Assembly (NCBI GenBank): GCA_965656185.1
Contig: CBFHJH010000013.1
Coordinates: 4,831-68,830 of the forward strand
DNA: 64,000 bases
Direction: 5' to 3'
Origin: Croceimicrobium sp965656185
GTDB lineage: Bacteria > Bacteroidota > Bacteroidia > Flavobacteriales > Schleiferiaceae
Made by a program: the position numbers and the translations under genes
Shown here: piece after piece, positions 24,952 to 34,575 of the stretch
How positions within the stretch are numbered: the stretch's first letter is position 1
Layout of the letters: each line of letters begins with the position of its first letter
The notes under the pieces: model-generated
Databases searched by the model: none
Seen by the model: the letters and a program-made list of their open reading frames with translations, nothing else
What the model was told of the DNA's origin: nothing

Positions 24952-27531
24952 CTACTTAATGCGAATCCATAGACCGGGCTGAACGCCACCGATCTCCTCC
25001 AAGTTGGGGTTCAATTCTTCTAAAGTATCTTCATCGATATCTAATTCATCCGCGATATCGTCTAGGTCTTGGCCGCGACGCTTCACTTGATAATGGGTAG
25101 CATCCCATTCATCGTAGTTACCGTCCTTCTCAACCTTTAATTGGAGGCCCTCAAACGGACGTACTCCGCGTAAACCACCATTTAGGTCCTTGAACTCCCG
25201 CATGTTCATTTTATAACGGCGTGCTAAAGCACCGAAGCTCATCCGCTTCTTAAGCACCAAGATCTCGCCCGGAGTTACCGTATTGGCCTCCTCTTTCTTC
25301 TGGGCCAATACATCGCGAGGATCAACTCCTTCTGGAGTATCAAGACCTTCGGCAGGCACGAAGTCATCACGCAATACTTTAAAGTCGGTACGACGGTTGA
25401 TCTGGTTGGCCACTTCTTGTTTTTCCGGACTCTGGCGTTTGATAAAGCGTTCGGTCAACTGATCACCAGCTTCGAACTGATCGGCACCGTATCCTTCGTA
25501 GTTTTCAGGAATCTTAAATGGTTCAGACTCACCCATACCACGAGCCACCAAACGCTGAGGATTAACTCCTTTGCTTTCTAAGTAGCGCACACAGGTATCA
25601 GCCCTCTTTTGCGAAAGCACCTCATTTCGGGCTTCGCTATCACGGTAGTCGGTGTGCGAACGCAGCTCGATCACGATAGTTGGATTATTATCCAAAATGG
25701 TTACTACCGAGTCTAAAGCAGACATGGCCTCTGGGCGAAGGTCCCATTTACCAAGATCAAAGAAAACGTTAGGCAATACGATCGGCTCTTCGATTGGATC
25801 CAATTCTTTATTAAGGCGTAAACGCTTGATAAAGTAGTTTGCGGAAGGCACAAATTCAAAACTTCCCAGCTCGTAGCCGATGGTAGTTACATCGCCCGTA
25901 TTAGAGAGAAATTTCTTTTTCTCGAAGCTCAATTTGTAGTTTACTCCCTCCTTCACTTTAGTATCATCAAAGATGTAGTATCCGTCTTGATCGGCTGTAA
26001 CGGTTACCGATGAACCATCAGAGCCATCCATACGCACTGTGGCTTCTGGAATAGGCTGCTTGGTCTTGGAACTCAAAACTACCCCTTCAAGGTTAAATAC
26101 CAGGGGCGTGCGGTAAACCGCATAAATATCATCACTTCCTCTTCCTCCTTCGCGGTTCGAAGAAACAAACCCTTTCTTGGTTTGGTCTCCCGGAGCCCAT
26201 ACTAGGTGGAAATCATCAAAATTACTATTGATGGGATACTTCATGTTCTCGGCCTCACCGACTGGCATGCCGTCTTCTCCTAATTTAATACGGTAAACAT
26301 CTAAACCACCCATCCCTGGATGACCATTAGACGAGAAGTAGAGGTAACCATCGCCATGTACTACCGGATAGTACTCCGAACCTTCCGTATTTACTTTAGG
26401 ACCTAAGTTCTTAGGCTGTTTCCAAGATTTAGCGCGACGATCATAGGTGGTCACGTAAATATCATGCATACCTCTAGAACCGAATTCATCCGATACGAAA
26501 TACAAGAATTTATCATCAGCCGAAAGGCTAGGGTGCCCCACGTTTGCGTTGGTATCCGAACTAATGATCACCTTTTCGGGCTCATCCCAACGCTGACCGA
26601 TTTGACTGGTCTTATAAATACCACAGCCTAATTTTTCGTTGGCTTCTTTGATACAGCGGGTGAAATACAATTCCTTCTTACGACTATCAAAAGTCGCAGT
26701 ACCTTCATGGTATTCGGTATTGAGCACTCCGTCAACATCAAGAGGAGCTGGCGTAGACCATTTTAAATCGGCATACGATACTTCCTCTTCCTCATCGCCA
26801 CCGCGGCGGCGGCGACGCGATTTACGTTCGGCCTGGGATACGTAGATGTCCATAAAAGACTGACCGATCCAGCCATCTTCATCATTTCCTTCTGATTCTT
26901 CGCGAGAAGACACGAAATAGATCACGTCATTTTCTCTACGATCGCCTCCATACATTACCGAGAAATCCATTTCACGGCTATTGAGGTCTTTCATATTGTC
27001 TACCTGATACTGACTGGGCTGATTCTTCCACTCGATTGCTTTGCGTGTTGCTGCAATTGCCTCATCGGCACGAGAGTCGGTAGGATATTCTTTTTTGAAT
27101 TCTTGATAGATCTCAATCGCTTCTTCGTACTCCCCCTGTGATTTCAACATATCACCGTGGTACAGCATGGCCACCGGATCTTTATAACCCACTTTCACCG
27201 CCTTATTGTAGAAGTTTTCCGCATTCTTATAGTCGTTCATCATGCGGTACGATTCGGCTGTCTTAAACAAAACCTCCGCTTTTTGGTCGNNNNNNNNNNN
27301 NNNNNNNNNNNNNNNNNNNNNNNNNNNNNNNNNNNNNNNNNNNNNNNNNNNNNNNNNNNNNNNNNNNNNNNNNNNNNNNNNNNNNNNNTACTCCTGAGAT
27401 TCGAAGGCCTCATAGGCTTCAGCAATTTCTTTAGGCAACTTAGGCTCAGTATCTTGAGCACTCTGAGAGCGTACCTGTGAAACGGAAAACAATAGACAGA
27501 ATATCGTGATTCCTAGACGAAAATTCCTCAT
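24952..27531 (-). CDS. OmpA-family envelope protein with TPR, PD40 propeller, CnaB-like and LysM domains (PorE-like)
   Basis: 859 residues including 33 unknown ones over a gap of 99 N. Order: signal peptide (ending VSQVRSQ), TPR repeats (about 40-150, interrupted by the gap), a WD40/PD40-like propeller (150-470; SLSADDKFLYFVSDEFGSRG, GYLYFSSNGHPGMGGLDVYR), a carboxypeptidase-regulatory-like Ig domain (FNLEGVVLSSKTKQPIPEA), an OmpA peptidoglycan-binding domain (NVFFDLGKWDLRPEAMSALD; LRSHTDYRDSEARNEVLSQK), and two LysM-like repeats at the C-terminus. TPR-propeller-CnaB-OmpA is the order of PorE, a T9SS component; this subfamily adds LysM, giving a second peptidoglycan contact. It could tether the secretion or adhesion machinery to the cell wall. 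Lone transcript. Confidence 0.85.
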   Translation of the reverse strand: MRNFRLGITIFCLLFSVSQVRSQSAQDTEPKLPKEIAEAYEAFESQEXXXXXXXXXXXXXXXXXXXXXXXXXXXXXXXXXXDQKAEVLFKTAESYRMMNDYKNAENFYNKAVKVGYKDPVAMLYHGDMLKSQGEYEEAIEIYQEFKKEYPTDSRADEAIAATRKAIEWKNQPSQYQVDNMKDLNSREMDFSVMYGGDRRENDVIYFVSSREESEGNDEDGWIGQSFMDIYVSQAERKSRRRRRGGDEEEEVSYADLKWSTPAPLDVDGVLNTEYHEGTATFDSRKKELYFTRCIKEANEKLGCGIYKTSQIGQRWDEPEKVIISSDTNANVGHPSLSADDKFLYFVSDEFGSRGMHDIYVTTYDRRAKSWKQPKNLGPKVNTEGSEYYPVVHGDGYLYFSSNGHPGMGGLDVYRIKLGEDGMPVGEAENMKYPINSNFDDFHLVWAPGDQTKKGFVSSNREGGRGSDDIYAVYRTPLVFNLEGVVLSSKTKQPIPEATVRMDGSDGSSVTVTADQDGYYIFDDTKVKEGVNYKLSFEKKKFLSNTGDVTTIGYELGSFEFVPSANYFIKRLRLNKELDPIEEPIVLPNVFFDLGKWDLRPEAMSALDSVVTILDNNPTIVIELRSHTDYRDSEARNEVLSQKRADTCVRYLESKGVNPQRLVARGMGESEPFKIPENYEGYGADQFEAGDQLTERFIKRQSPEKQEVANQINRRTDFKVLRDDFVPAEGLDTPEGVDPRDVLAQKKEEANTVTPGEILVLKKRMSFGALARRYKMNMREFKDLNGGLRGVRPFEGLQLKVEKDGNYDEWDATHYQVKRRGQDLDDIADELDIDEDTLEELNPNLEEIGGVQPGLWIRIK
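27290..27388. other. Assembly gap (99 N) inside the OmpA/LysM gene
   Basis: 99 undetermined bases, in frame (33 codons). The sequences on either side are different, so true sequence is probably missing from the first TPR region and the length is likely a placeholder. Confidence 0.95.
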
Positions 27532-27620
27532 AGAAAATGAACGGATTTTGATCAGTAAGCCGCTAAAATAGTTAAATATTTCATTCTAATTTATTGAAGT
27601 GATAAAGCATTCCAAAAAAA

Positions 27621-27656
27621 GAAAAGCCGCGAAAACTTTGGTCTTCACGGCTTTTC
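27621..27656 (-). terminator. Rho-independent terminator after glnN
   Basis: GAAAAGCCG (27621-27629) pairs with CGGCTTTTC (27648-27656). After one C/A mismatch, GAA/TTC extends the stem. A run of seven A's upstream on the plus strand gives the U-tract. It lies between the glnN stop and the OmpA/LysM start. Confidence 0.85.
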
Positions 27657-27677
27657 ACTAATTATTGTTAATTCTAA

Positions 27678-30041
27678 TTACATGAAAATCAACTCACGAT
27701 ACTTTGGAAGGGGCCAAAGTTCGTCATCAACTAGCATCTCTAATTTATCTACTGCATAGCGGATCTTATCGAAATAAGGCAATACTGTATCGCAATAAGC
27801 GATCGCTTTTTCACGTACATCTTCGATCGCATTACAGCGCTTGCGCTCTTCGATCATTGCTTCACGCTCTGAAATGATGGTACTAATGTACTCGCTGATC
27901 TTTTCGATCATATTGAGCTGATCTTTAGCTACTTTCTGATAAACATCGGAAGCCAAGACCTCTTTTAATCCGCGTACGTTTTGGATCAGTTTATTCTGAT
28001 AATTGATGGCGGTCGGCACCACGTGGTTACCACCGATATCACCCAGGGTACGAGATTCGATCTGAATCTTTAACATGTATTCTTCCAACATGATCTCGTG
28101 ACGCGCTTCCACTTCCACTTTGTTCATCACTTTACATTCCTCGAACAAGCTGATCGCTTTATCGGTAACGTAGAAATCCAAAGCTTGCGGTGTGGTGCGC
28201 ACATTTTTTAAGCCACGCTTGGCGGCTTCATCTTCCCAACCTTGAGAATAGCCATCGCCTTCAAAACGAATATCACGACTATCGCGAATGTAATCGCGTA
28301 ATACATTGAAAATGGCATCATCCTTTTTCATACCATCCGCAATAAGCGCATCTACCGAAGCTTTAAACTCGGTGAGTTGCTTCGCCATAATGGTATTCAA
28401 GATAGTCATAGGTTGCGCACAATTGGCGGTTGAACCTACAGCGCGGAATTCAAATTTATTTCCGGTAAAGGCAAATGGGGAAGTACGGTTACGATCGGTG
28501 TTATCCAAAAGGATCTCCGGAATCTTACCTACTACATTTAATTTAAGGTCGGTTTTCTGTTCCGGACTTAATTTACCTTTTTCCAATTTCTCAAGGGCAT
28601 CCAAAGTAGCGGTTAACTGTGACCCAATAAATACGGAGATAATCGCGGGTGGAGCTTCATTGGCCCCTAAACGGTGATCGTTGCTCGCAGTTGCAATCGA
28701 TGCTCTTAAAAGGTCATCATATTCTTGAACCGCTTTAATGGTATTGATAAAGAAAGTAAGGAATTGGAGGTTGCTCTTAGGCGTTTTCCCAGGTGCTAAA
28801 AGGTTAACACCGGTATCGGTAGCCAAAGACCAGTTATTGTGCTTACCAGAGCCATTTACACCGGCGTATGGCTTTTCGTGCAACAATACTTTAAAGTTAT
28901 GACGACCGGCAACCTTATCCATAAGATCCATGATCAAGGAGTTNNNNNNNNNNNNNNNNNNNNNNNNNNNNNNNNNNNNNNNNNNNNNNNNNNNNNNNNN
29001 NNNNNNNNNNNNNNNNNNNNNNNNNNNNNNNNNNNNNNNNNNGTATGGCTTTTCGTGCAACAATACTTTAAAGTTATGACGACCGGCAACCTTATCCATA
29101 AGATCCATGATCAAGGAGTTGTGGTCTACCGAAACATTCGCCTCCTCAAAAACTGGCGCTAACTCGAACTGGCTTGGCGCCACCTCGTTATGACGAGTTT
29201 TAACGGGAATTCCCAATTTATAAGACTCCACTTCCAATTCACGCATGAAATGACGCGCGCGCTCCGGAATGGAACCAAAGTAGTGATCGTCTAATTGTTG
29301 TCCTTTGGCTGGAGCGTGGCCAATCAAAGTACGGCCGGTCAGCTTAAGGTCTGGACGAGCGTGGAACAAAGCGGTATCTACCAAAAAGTACTCCTGCTCC
29401 CAACCTAAAGTAGCGGTTACTTTGCGCACATTACGGTCAAAGTACTGACAAACCTGGGTTGCTGCATTATCTACCGATTGCAAAGCACGTAATAATGGAG
29501 TCTTATTATCTAAGGCCTCGCCGGTGTAACTAACGAATACGGTAGGTATGCAAAGGGTTTGCCCCATAATAAAGGCCGGACTGGTAGGATCCCAAGCGGT
29601 ATATCCACGGGCTTCAAAAGTATTCCGAATTCCACCGTTCGGGAAACTAGAAGCGTCTGGCTCTTGCTGCACTAACATACCTCCACTAAATTTCTCAATC
29701 GCCTGGCCATCGCCGGTAGGCTCGAAAAATGAATCGTGCTTCTCTGCGGTTGCCCCCGTTAATGGTTGAAACCAGTGCGTGTAATGCGTAGCACCAAGGT
29801 TCATGGCCCAAGCACGCATTCCGGAAGCCACTTGATCGGCTACTCCACGGTCGATCTTGGATCCTTTTTGCACGGCAGACATTACACTATTGTAGGCTTC
29901 TGGAGTCATATACTCCTTCATCGAACGATAATTGAAGGTGTGGATCCCGAAAATATCGGATACCCGATCGTAAGGAAACTCCTTTTCTACAGGTTTGTGT
30001 TTCTGAGCTTCTTGCAGCGCACTAATTCGTATTTGAGGCAT
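27678..30041 (-). CDS. glnN: Glutamine synthetase type III
   Basis: Read as 787 residues with 33 unknown. A 26-residue stretch (NSLIMDLMDKVAGRHNFKVL plus LLHEKPY) occurs on both sides of the 99-N gap; removing the gap and one copy leaves 728 residues, the usual size of GSIII (GlnN). Typical segments include GGMLVQQEPDASSFPNGG, ATLGWEQEYFLVD, RHNEVAPSQFELAPVFEE, VNGSGKHNNWSLAT and NRTSPFAFTGNKFEFRA, covering the ATP, glutamate and metal sites. It makes glutamine from glutamate and ammonia and is the common form in Bacteroidota. A near-consensus -7 box lies at 30058-30065 on the minus strand. The apparent internal duplication is an assembly artefact. Confidence 0.93.
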   Translation of the reverse strand: MPQIRISALQEAQKHKPVEKEFPYDRVSDIFGIHTFNYRSMKEYMTPEAYNSVMSAVQKGSKIDRGVADQVASGMRAWAMNLGATHYTHWFQPLTGATAEKHDSFFEPTGDGQAIEKFSGGMLVQQEPDASSFPNGGIRNTFEARGYTAWDPTSPAFIMGQTLCIPTVFVSYTGEALDNKTPLLRALQSVDNAATQVCQYFDRNVRKVTATLGWEQEYFLVDTALFHARPDLKLTGRTLIGHAPAKGQQLDDHYFGSIPERARHFMRELEVESYKLGIPVKTRHNEVAPSQFELAPVFEEANVSVDHNSLIMDLMDKVAGRHNFKVLLHEKPYXXXXXXXXXXXXXXXXXXXXXXXXXXXXXXXXXNSLIMDLMDKVAGRHNFKVLLHEKPYAGVNGSGKHNNWSLATDTGVNLLAPGKTPKSNLQFLTFFINTIKAVQEYDDLLRASIATASNDHRLGANEAPPAIISVFIGSQLTATLDALEKLEKGKLSPEQKTDLKLNVVGKIPEILLDNTDRNRTSPFAFTGNKFEFRAVGSTANCAQPMTILNTIMAKQLTEFKASVDALIADGMKKDDAIFNVLRDYIRDSRDIRFEGDGYSQGWEDEAAKRGLKNVRTTPQALDFYVTDKAISLFEECKVMNKVEVEARHEIMLEEYMLKIQIESRTLGDIGGNHVVPTAINYQNKLIQNVRGLKEVLASDVYQKVAKDQLNMIEKISEYISTIISEREAMIEERKRCNAIEDVREKAIAYCDTVLPYFDKIRYAVDKLEMLVDDELWPLPKYRELIFM
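28944..29042. other. Spurious assembly gap with duplicated flanks in glnN
   Basis: 99 N are flanked by the same 78 bases: 28866-28943 before and 29043-29120 after, both starting GTATGGCTTTTCGTGCAACA and ending GATCAAGGAGTT. This is what two overlapping contigs look like when joined by a placeholder gap instead of being merged. Confidence 0.93.
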
Positions 30042-30057
30042 GTCGTAAAATTTTTGG

Positions 30058-30065
30058 CAAATTAA
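30058..30065 (-). promoter_or_regulatory. Possible glnN -7 box
   Basis: CAAATTAA on the plus strand reads TTAATTTG on the minus, one base off the Bacteroidota -7 consensus TAnnTTTG. It ends 16 bp before the glnN start codon. Confidence 0.35.
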
Positions 30066-30152
30066 CGACAGTTAGAGGGTATTTTGCAAGAAATGCACAA
30101 AATACTTATCGACACCCCTGTTAATTAAGGGGTCTTCTTAATAAAATACAAA

Positions 30153-31088
30153 CTATAAGTAGATGACCCCTAAAATATAGAGGGTATAAAGAAGAAAAAG
30201 TACTAATCCTTGCCAGCGCGTTATCATTGCCCGCTTGAAAAAAACCATAAATGGCAAAAGGATCAAACTGATGCCAATTAACCAGGGGAAGTCGAAGCTT
30301 AAAAGGAAAGGGCTTTGCACTGGCAACTCCACGATCATCCCGGTAATACCCAGAACGGCGAGTATATTAAATATGTTAGAACCGATTAGATTACCTAAAG
30401 ATAGGTCTTGCTCTCCTTTGAAACTTGCCACTAATGAAGCCGCGAGTTCGGGTAAGGAAGTACCTACCGACACTACGGTTAATCCAACCACTCTTTCACT
30501 CACCCCCCATTCTCGAGCTATATTAACCGCTCCTTCTACCAAATACTGACTGCCAAACTTTAAACCAGCAATACCTCCTAGCAGAAAGAACAACATTTGC
30601 CAAATCTTCAAAAGTTTGGTTGGGTCTACTTCGATATCTTTTTGCTGCCGACGCGAACCACGAATCTGGATCACATTGTAGAGGATCAAAAGACCAAAGA
30701 GTACCAATGCCTCCCAAAAGCTTAGATTCCGATCTAATAGAAATAGGAGCAATAAAATGGTCACCGCAAACATCACCCACCAATCGGTTCTTATGGTCTT
30801 TTCAGAGACCTTCATGGGGAAAACCAAAGCAGTTAAGCCTAGGATCAAGGCTATATTGGCGATATTAGAACCGATAACATTACCGAAGGAAATATCAACA
30901 TAGCCCTCCATGGCAGCTTTAACGCTCACTAATAGCTCGGGGGCGGAAGTAGCAAAAGACACTACGGTCATACCTACTACTAAAATGGAAATCTTAGCCC
31001 TTAGGGCGATGTCGACCGACGCTTTAACTAGCCAGTCGCCACCGATCAATAACATGATAACGCCAACTAAGACCAGAAAGTAGTCCAT
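30153..31088 (-). CDS. Calcium/sodium antiporter, CaCA family (YrbG-like)
   Basis: 311 residues, about ten membrane helices in two inverted halves. Each half carries an alpha-repeat: SFATSAPELLVSVKAA with GNVIGSNIANIALILGL in the first, and SVGTSLPELAASLVAS with GNLIGSNIFNILAVLG in the second. The acidic and polar residues of these repeats bind cations in NCX-type exchangers. It would exchange cytoplasmic Ca2+ for Na+ (or H+) across the inner membrane. It starts 2 bp after the tatA stop, so the two share a transcript. Confidence 0.9.
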   Translation of the reverse strand: MDYFLVLVGVIMLLIGGDWLVKASVDIALRAKISILVVGMTVVSFATSAPELLVSVKAAMEGYVDISFGNVIGSNIANIALILGLTALVFPMKVSEKTIRTDWWVMFAVTILLLLFLLDRNLSFWEALVLFGLLILYNVIQIRGSRRQQKDIEVDPTKLLKIWQMLFFLLGGIAGLKFGSQYLVEGAVNIAREWGVSERVVGLTVVSVGTSLPELAASLVASFKGEQDLSLGNLIGSNIFNILAVLGITGMIVELPVQSPFLLSFDFPWLIGISLILLPFMVFFKRAMITRWQGLVLFLLYTLYILGVIYL

Positions 31089-31090
31089 GG

Positions 31091-31369
31091 CTAGAGATTC
31101 ATATTGCGCTTAACCGAACCAGTGATCTCTTCGATTTGATCTTTCTCCTTATCTACCTTTTCCTTAAACTTCTTTAAGTCATTATCCGGTACCGAAGAAT
31201 TGATCTCCCTTTTAATATCGTCTGTTGCATTGCGCACCTCTCGTATTCCCTTACCCAATCCACGGGCAATCTCCGGAATGCGCTTAGCACCAAAAAACAT
31301 AATGGTCAACAAGAGAACCACTAGAATTTCTCCTCCCGAAATATTTAAGAATAGGAACAAGTGTGTCAA
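31091..31369 (-). CDS. tatA: Twin-arginine translocase subunit TatA/E
   Basis: 92 residues. One N-terminal membrane helix (ISGGEILVVLLLTIMFFGAK), the F-G-A-K-R-I-P-E hinge, the amphipathic helix (IARGLGKGIREVRNATDDI) and a charged, unstructured tail are the TatA plan. TatA oligomers form the passage for folded proteins. No tatC or tatB gene is in the window. A matching -7 box is just upstream (31386-31393). Confidence 0.92.
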   Translation of the reverse strand: MTHLFLFLNISGGEILVVLLLTIMFFGAKRIPEIARGLGKGIREVRNATDDIKREINSSVPDNDLKKFKEKVDKEKDQIEEITGSVKRNMNL

Positions 31370-31385
31370 GGAATTTTATTTGGTA

Positions 31386-31393
31386 CAAAATTA
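31386..31393 (-). promoter_or_regulatory. Candidate -7 promoter box for tatA
   Basis: CAAAATTA on the plus strand is TAATTTTG on the minus strand, a full match to TAnnTTTG. It ends 16 bp before the tatA start. A -33 TTG could be read at 31410-31412, inside the secDF terminator loop. Confidence 0.45.
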
Positions 31394-31399
31394 TAAAAA

Positions 31400-31424
31400 A
31401 AGACCCCGGCAAAACCGGGGTCTT
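31400..31424 (-). terminator. Rho-independent terminator after secDF
   Basis: AAGACCCCGG and CCGGGGTCTT form a perfect 10-bp stem around CAAAA, with an A-run on the plus strand before it. It lies 24 bp beyond the secDF stop codon. Confidence 0.9.
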
Positions 31425-31447
31425 CATGAATAGTATCTATAAGTCTC

Positions 31448-34400
31448 TTAAGAGTCTTTTTCTTCTTTCTTCATGGTATCGATCATGATCGGCGTTGCGA
31501 TAAACAGTGAGGAGTAAGTACCCACTACTACTCCGATCAATAAAGCAAACATGAAGCCGCGAATAACCTCTCCTCCAAATAAGAAGATCACCAACAATAC
31601 AAAGAAGGTAGTTAAAGAGGTGTTTATCGTACGACTTAGGGTACGGTTCAAGGCTACGTTTACGATCTCGTTCATCGACTTTTTCTTGCTGTGGGTATTG
31701 AAATACTCACGAATACGGTCGAACACAACCACGGTATCGTTCAATGAATAACCAATTACCGTAAGGATCGCTGCAATAAAGGCCTGATCGATCTCCATTG
31801 AGAAAGGTAGGAACCCGTAAAGCAGGGAGAATAACGATAGCACCACTAATACATCGTGGAAAGCGGCAGCAACCGCACCGGCACTAAACTGCCACTTGCT
31901 AAAGCGGATCAAGATGTAGAGGAAGATCACTACTAAGGAGAAAATGATCGCATAAACTGCAGAGGACTTGATATCGTCGGCAATGGTTGGACCTACTTGA
32001 CGTTCGGCTACTACCCCAATATCGCTAGCGCCACTGGCCTCAGAGAAGAAATCCTCTTTGCTGGGTGCTTCGTTGTAATATCCTTTTAATCCATCGAATA
32101 AACGATTCTTAATATCCTCTTCTACTTCATTACCGGTTTCGTTGATCTTGAATTTAGTGGTAATGATTACTTGAGATTCTTCGCCAATAGTCTTCACTTC
32201 TGGGAACACCTTGGTTCCATCGGCGTTCACAAAATAGTCACCTAAAGCAGTTTGGATGTCTACCGAATTTACCGGCTGATCGAAACGCACTTGGTAGGAA
32301 CGTCCACCCACAAAATCTACCCCATAGTTCAAACCACGAGTAGAAAGTGAAACAATACCAGTTAATATGATCAGACCACTAATGGTGTAAGCGATCTTAC
32401 GCTTGGCTAGGAAATCAATATTAAACTTAGTGAATGCACTTTGGGTAAGCTTCGTGTAAAAGCTAACTCCCTTCTTAGCCCCTAAACGAGCTTCGAAAAC
32501 AAGACGAGTAATGAAAATCGCACTAAACAACGAAGTAAGGATACCGATGATCAAAGTGGTAGCGAAACCACGGATCGGTCCGGTTCCAAAAGCGTAAAGA
32601 ATAACCCCGGTAAGGAAAGTAGTTACGTTGGCGTCAATGATAGAAGAATAGGCATTCTTGTACCCATCTTCGATGGCCAATCTTAAGCCTTTGCCATTCC
32701 CAAGCTCTTCACGAATACGTTCGTAGATAAGCACGTTGGCATCTACTGCCATACCAATGGTAAGTACGATACCGGCAATACCTGGTAGGGTTAATACCGC
32801 GCCTAAAGATGCGAGTACGCCAAAAATGAAGAACATGTTTACGATCAAAGCCAGGTCAGAAGCAGCACCTGCTCCGCTGTAATAGAAGATCATATAGATC
32901 ATAACTATGATCAAGGCTACTACGAAAGACCAAAGTCCTGCGGTAATCGCTTCCTGACCTAAACTTGGTCCTACGATATCGGCCTGAATGATCTTGGCGG
33001 GCGCTGGTAAGGCACCGGCCTTTAAAATGTTGGCTAAATCCTGTGCTTCGTTAACGGTGAAATTACCTACGATCTGCGTATTGCCATTATTGATCTCACT
33101 GTTTACTCTTGGATAAGAATAAGCGAGGTTATCAAGCACTACTGCTACCGAGCGGTTATCGTTCTCGTTGCTGGCATCGCCCACCGCTTCGCGCGTGATC
33201 TTAGCCCAGCGACTGGCACCATTAGCGTTCATGGTCATACTAACCACCGGTTGGTTACGCTCGTCAAAATCTTGACGGGCATCAACTACCACGTCTCCGC
33301 TTAGTGCAGCTTTACCATCACGGGTAGTTTTAGCCGCTAATAAATAAAGTAAGCCCCCTTGGTCTGGCTTAGCGGTCCAGATAAATTTCATATCGCGCAT
33401 ATTACCTGGCAAGAGCGCCATAATACGCGGGTTAGAGAGGTATTCATTAACCTTATCGGTGTCAGAAACACGGCTATAACCTACAATCGGGCCTTGATTG
33501 GCTTGATTGTTTTCAAAATCATAATTAGGACCGAATACTTCAAATAGTGGATTGAATTGGTTGATAGCGTCTGCACTATCAGCTTCGGCTAAGCCTAAAG
33601 AATCCAATTCATCACTAGCACTATCTTCTACAGCTGCGAACTCTTCAAGATCATCTGATTCTTGGCCAGCCTCTTCTTCTACACTTTCTTGAAAGTCAAG
33701 CACCGCATCATTAGAACCTTCTCCTTCTGCTTTGGCATTTGGATTTTCTACCAATCCACGCAAACGATCATTCGCCGCTTGCAAGAAGTTCAATAATTCA
33801 AAACCTTCATACAATTCGTAGAACTCAAGCTCTGCGGTAGATTGCAATAGCTTCTTTACTCGATCAGGATCCTTAACCCCTGGTAATTCTACCAAGATAC
33901 GACCACCATCGTCTAAGCGTTGAATATTTGGCTGAACCACACCAAACTGGTCGATACGGGCACGCAATACGGTATAAACATTCTCTACCGAAGCATTTAC
34001 CTGGGCACGAAGTTCAGACTTAACGGCATCATCAGACGCGTTAAAGCCTAGTTTATCGTTCATCTCCTTGGTCCCGAAAACAGCTGGATCGCTAAGCTTT
34101 AGGTTGGCATTGCGCTCGCTATTAACTTGATCGAAGGCCGCAAAGAAGTTATCGAGGTAATTATCTTGAGAGTTCGCGGCATTGGCATCGGCCAATTTGA
34201 TCGCTTCATTGAAAACGATGTTATTGGTATTATTAGCGATCTCTTTAAGGATATCGCGAACCGAAACCTCAAGAATTACGTTCATACCACCACGAAGGTC
34301 AAGACCGAGGTTGATCTCCTTCTCCTTTACATCATCGTAAGTGTATTTATCGAAAAAAACGTTGAATACCGTTTGATTGCGCATTGAATCCAAATAGGAC

Positions 34401-34540
34401 TCTTTCAGCTCAGGGTCACCGGCAGCATAAGCTTCGGCATCGCCTTCTACTGAGCGAGTTACATAGGTAAATGACAATTGGTACAAACAAGCCAGTGCAA
34501 AGACAATGGCGAATAGACGGATAACTCCTTTATTTTGCAT
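31448..34540 (-). CDS. secDF: Fused protein translocase subunit SecDF
   Basis: 1030 residues: a SecD half (1-640) fused to a SecF half (650-1030), the common Bacteroidota arrangement. SecD starts with one helix, then DLRGGMNVILEVSV, a periplasmic P1 region (RIDQFGVVQPNIQRL), and helices with GMAVDANVLIYERIREEL. SecF has LNYGVDFVGGRSYQVRF, then GYSLNDTVVVFDRIREYF. The D-x-N-V and D-T-V-V-V-F-D-R-I-R-E segments carry the acidic residues used for proton-driven pulling of Sec substrates. A long acidic insert (about 270-330, ESVEEEAGQESDDLEEFAAV) sits in the SecD periplasmic region. A good promoter lies upstream at 34576-34606. Confidence 0.97.
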   Translation of the reverse strand: MQNKGVIRLFAIVFALACLYQLSFTYVTRSVEGDAEAYAAGDPELKESYLDSMRNQTVFNVFFDKYTYDDVKEKEINLGLDLRGGMNVILEVSVRDILKEIANNTNNIVFNEAIKLADANAANSQDNYLDNFFAAFDQVNSERNANLKLSDPAVFGTKEMNDKLGFNASDDAVKSELRAQVNASVENVYTVLRARIDQFGVVQPNIQRLDDGGRILVELPGVKDPDRVKKLLQSTAELEFYELYEGFELLNFLQAANDRLRGLVENPNAKAEGEGSNDAVLDFQESVEEEAGQESDDLEEFAAVEDSASDELDSLGLAEADSADAINQFNPLFEVFGPNYDFENNQANQGPIVGYSRVSDTDKVNEYLSNPRIMALLPGNMRDMKFIWTAKPDQGGLLYLLAAKTTRDGKAALSGDVVVDARQDFDERNQPVVSMTMNANGASRWAKITREAVGDASNENDNRSVAVVLDNLAYSYPRVNSEINNGNTQIVGNFTVNEAQDLANILKAGALPAPAKIIQADIVGPSLGQEAITAGLWSFVVALIIVMIYMIFYYSGAGAASDLALIVNMFFIFGVLASLGAVLTLPGIAGIVLTIGMAVDANVLIYERIREELGNGKGLRLAIEDGYKNAYSSIIDANVTTFLTGVILYAFGTGPIRGFATTLIIGILTSLFSAIFITRLVFEARLGAKKGVSFYTKLTQSAFTKFNIDFLAKRKIAYTISGLIILTGIVSLSTRGLNYGVDFVGGRSYQVRFDQPVNSVDIQTALGDYFVNADGTKVFPEVKTIGEESQVIITTKFKINETGNEVEEDIKNRLFDGLKGYYNEAPSKEDFFSEASGASDIGVVAERQVGPTIADDIKSSAVYAIIFSLVVIFLYILIRFSKWQFSAGAVAAAFHDVLVVLSLFSLLYGFLPFSMEIDQAFIAAILTVIGYSLNDTVVVFDRIREYFNTHSKKKSMNEIVNVALNRTLSRTINTSLTTFFVLLVIFLFGGEVIRGFMFALLIGVVVGTYSSLFIATPIMIDTMKKEEKDS

Positions 34541-34575
34541 TACTTAAAAGTAAACTAGGTTCGAAAATAAGGCGG

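Noticed and set aside
28866..29120. True tandem duplication in glutamine synthetase
   Set aside because: Identical 78-bp flanks around a 99-N placeholder, and a normal protein length once collapsed, make an assembly artefact far more likely.
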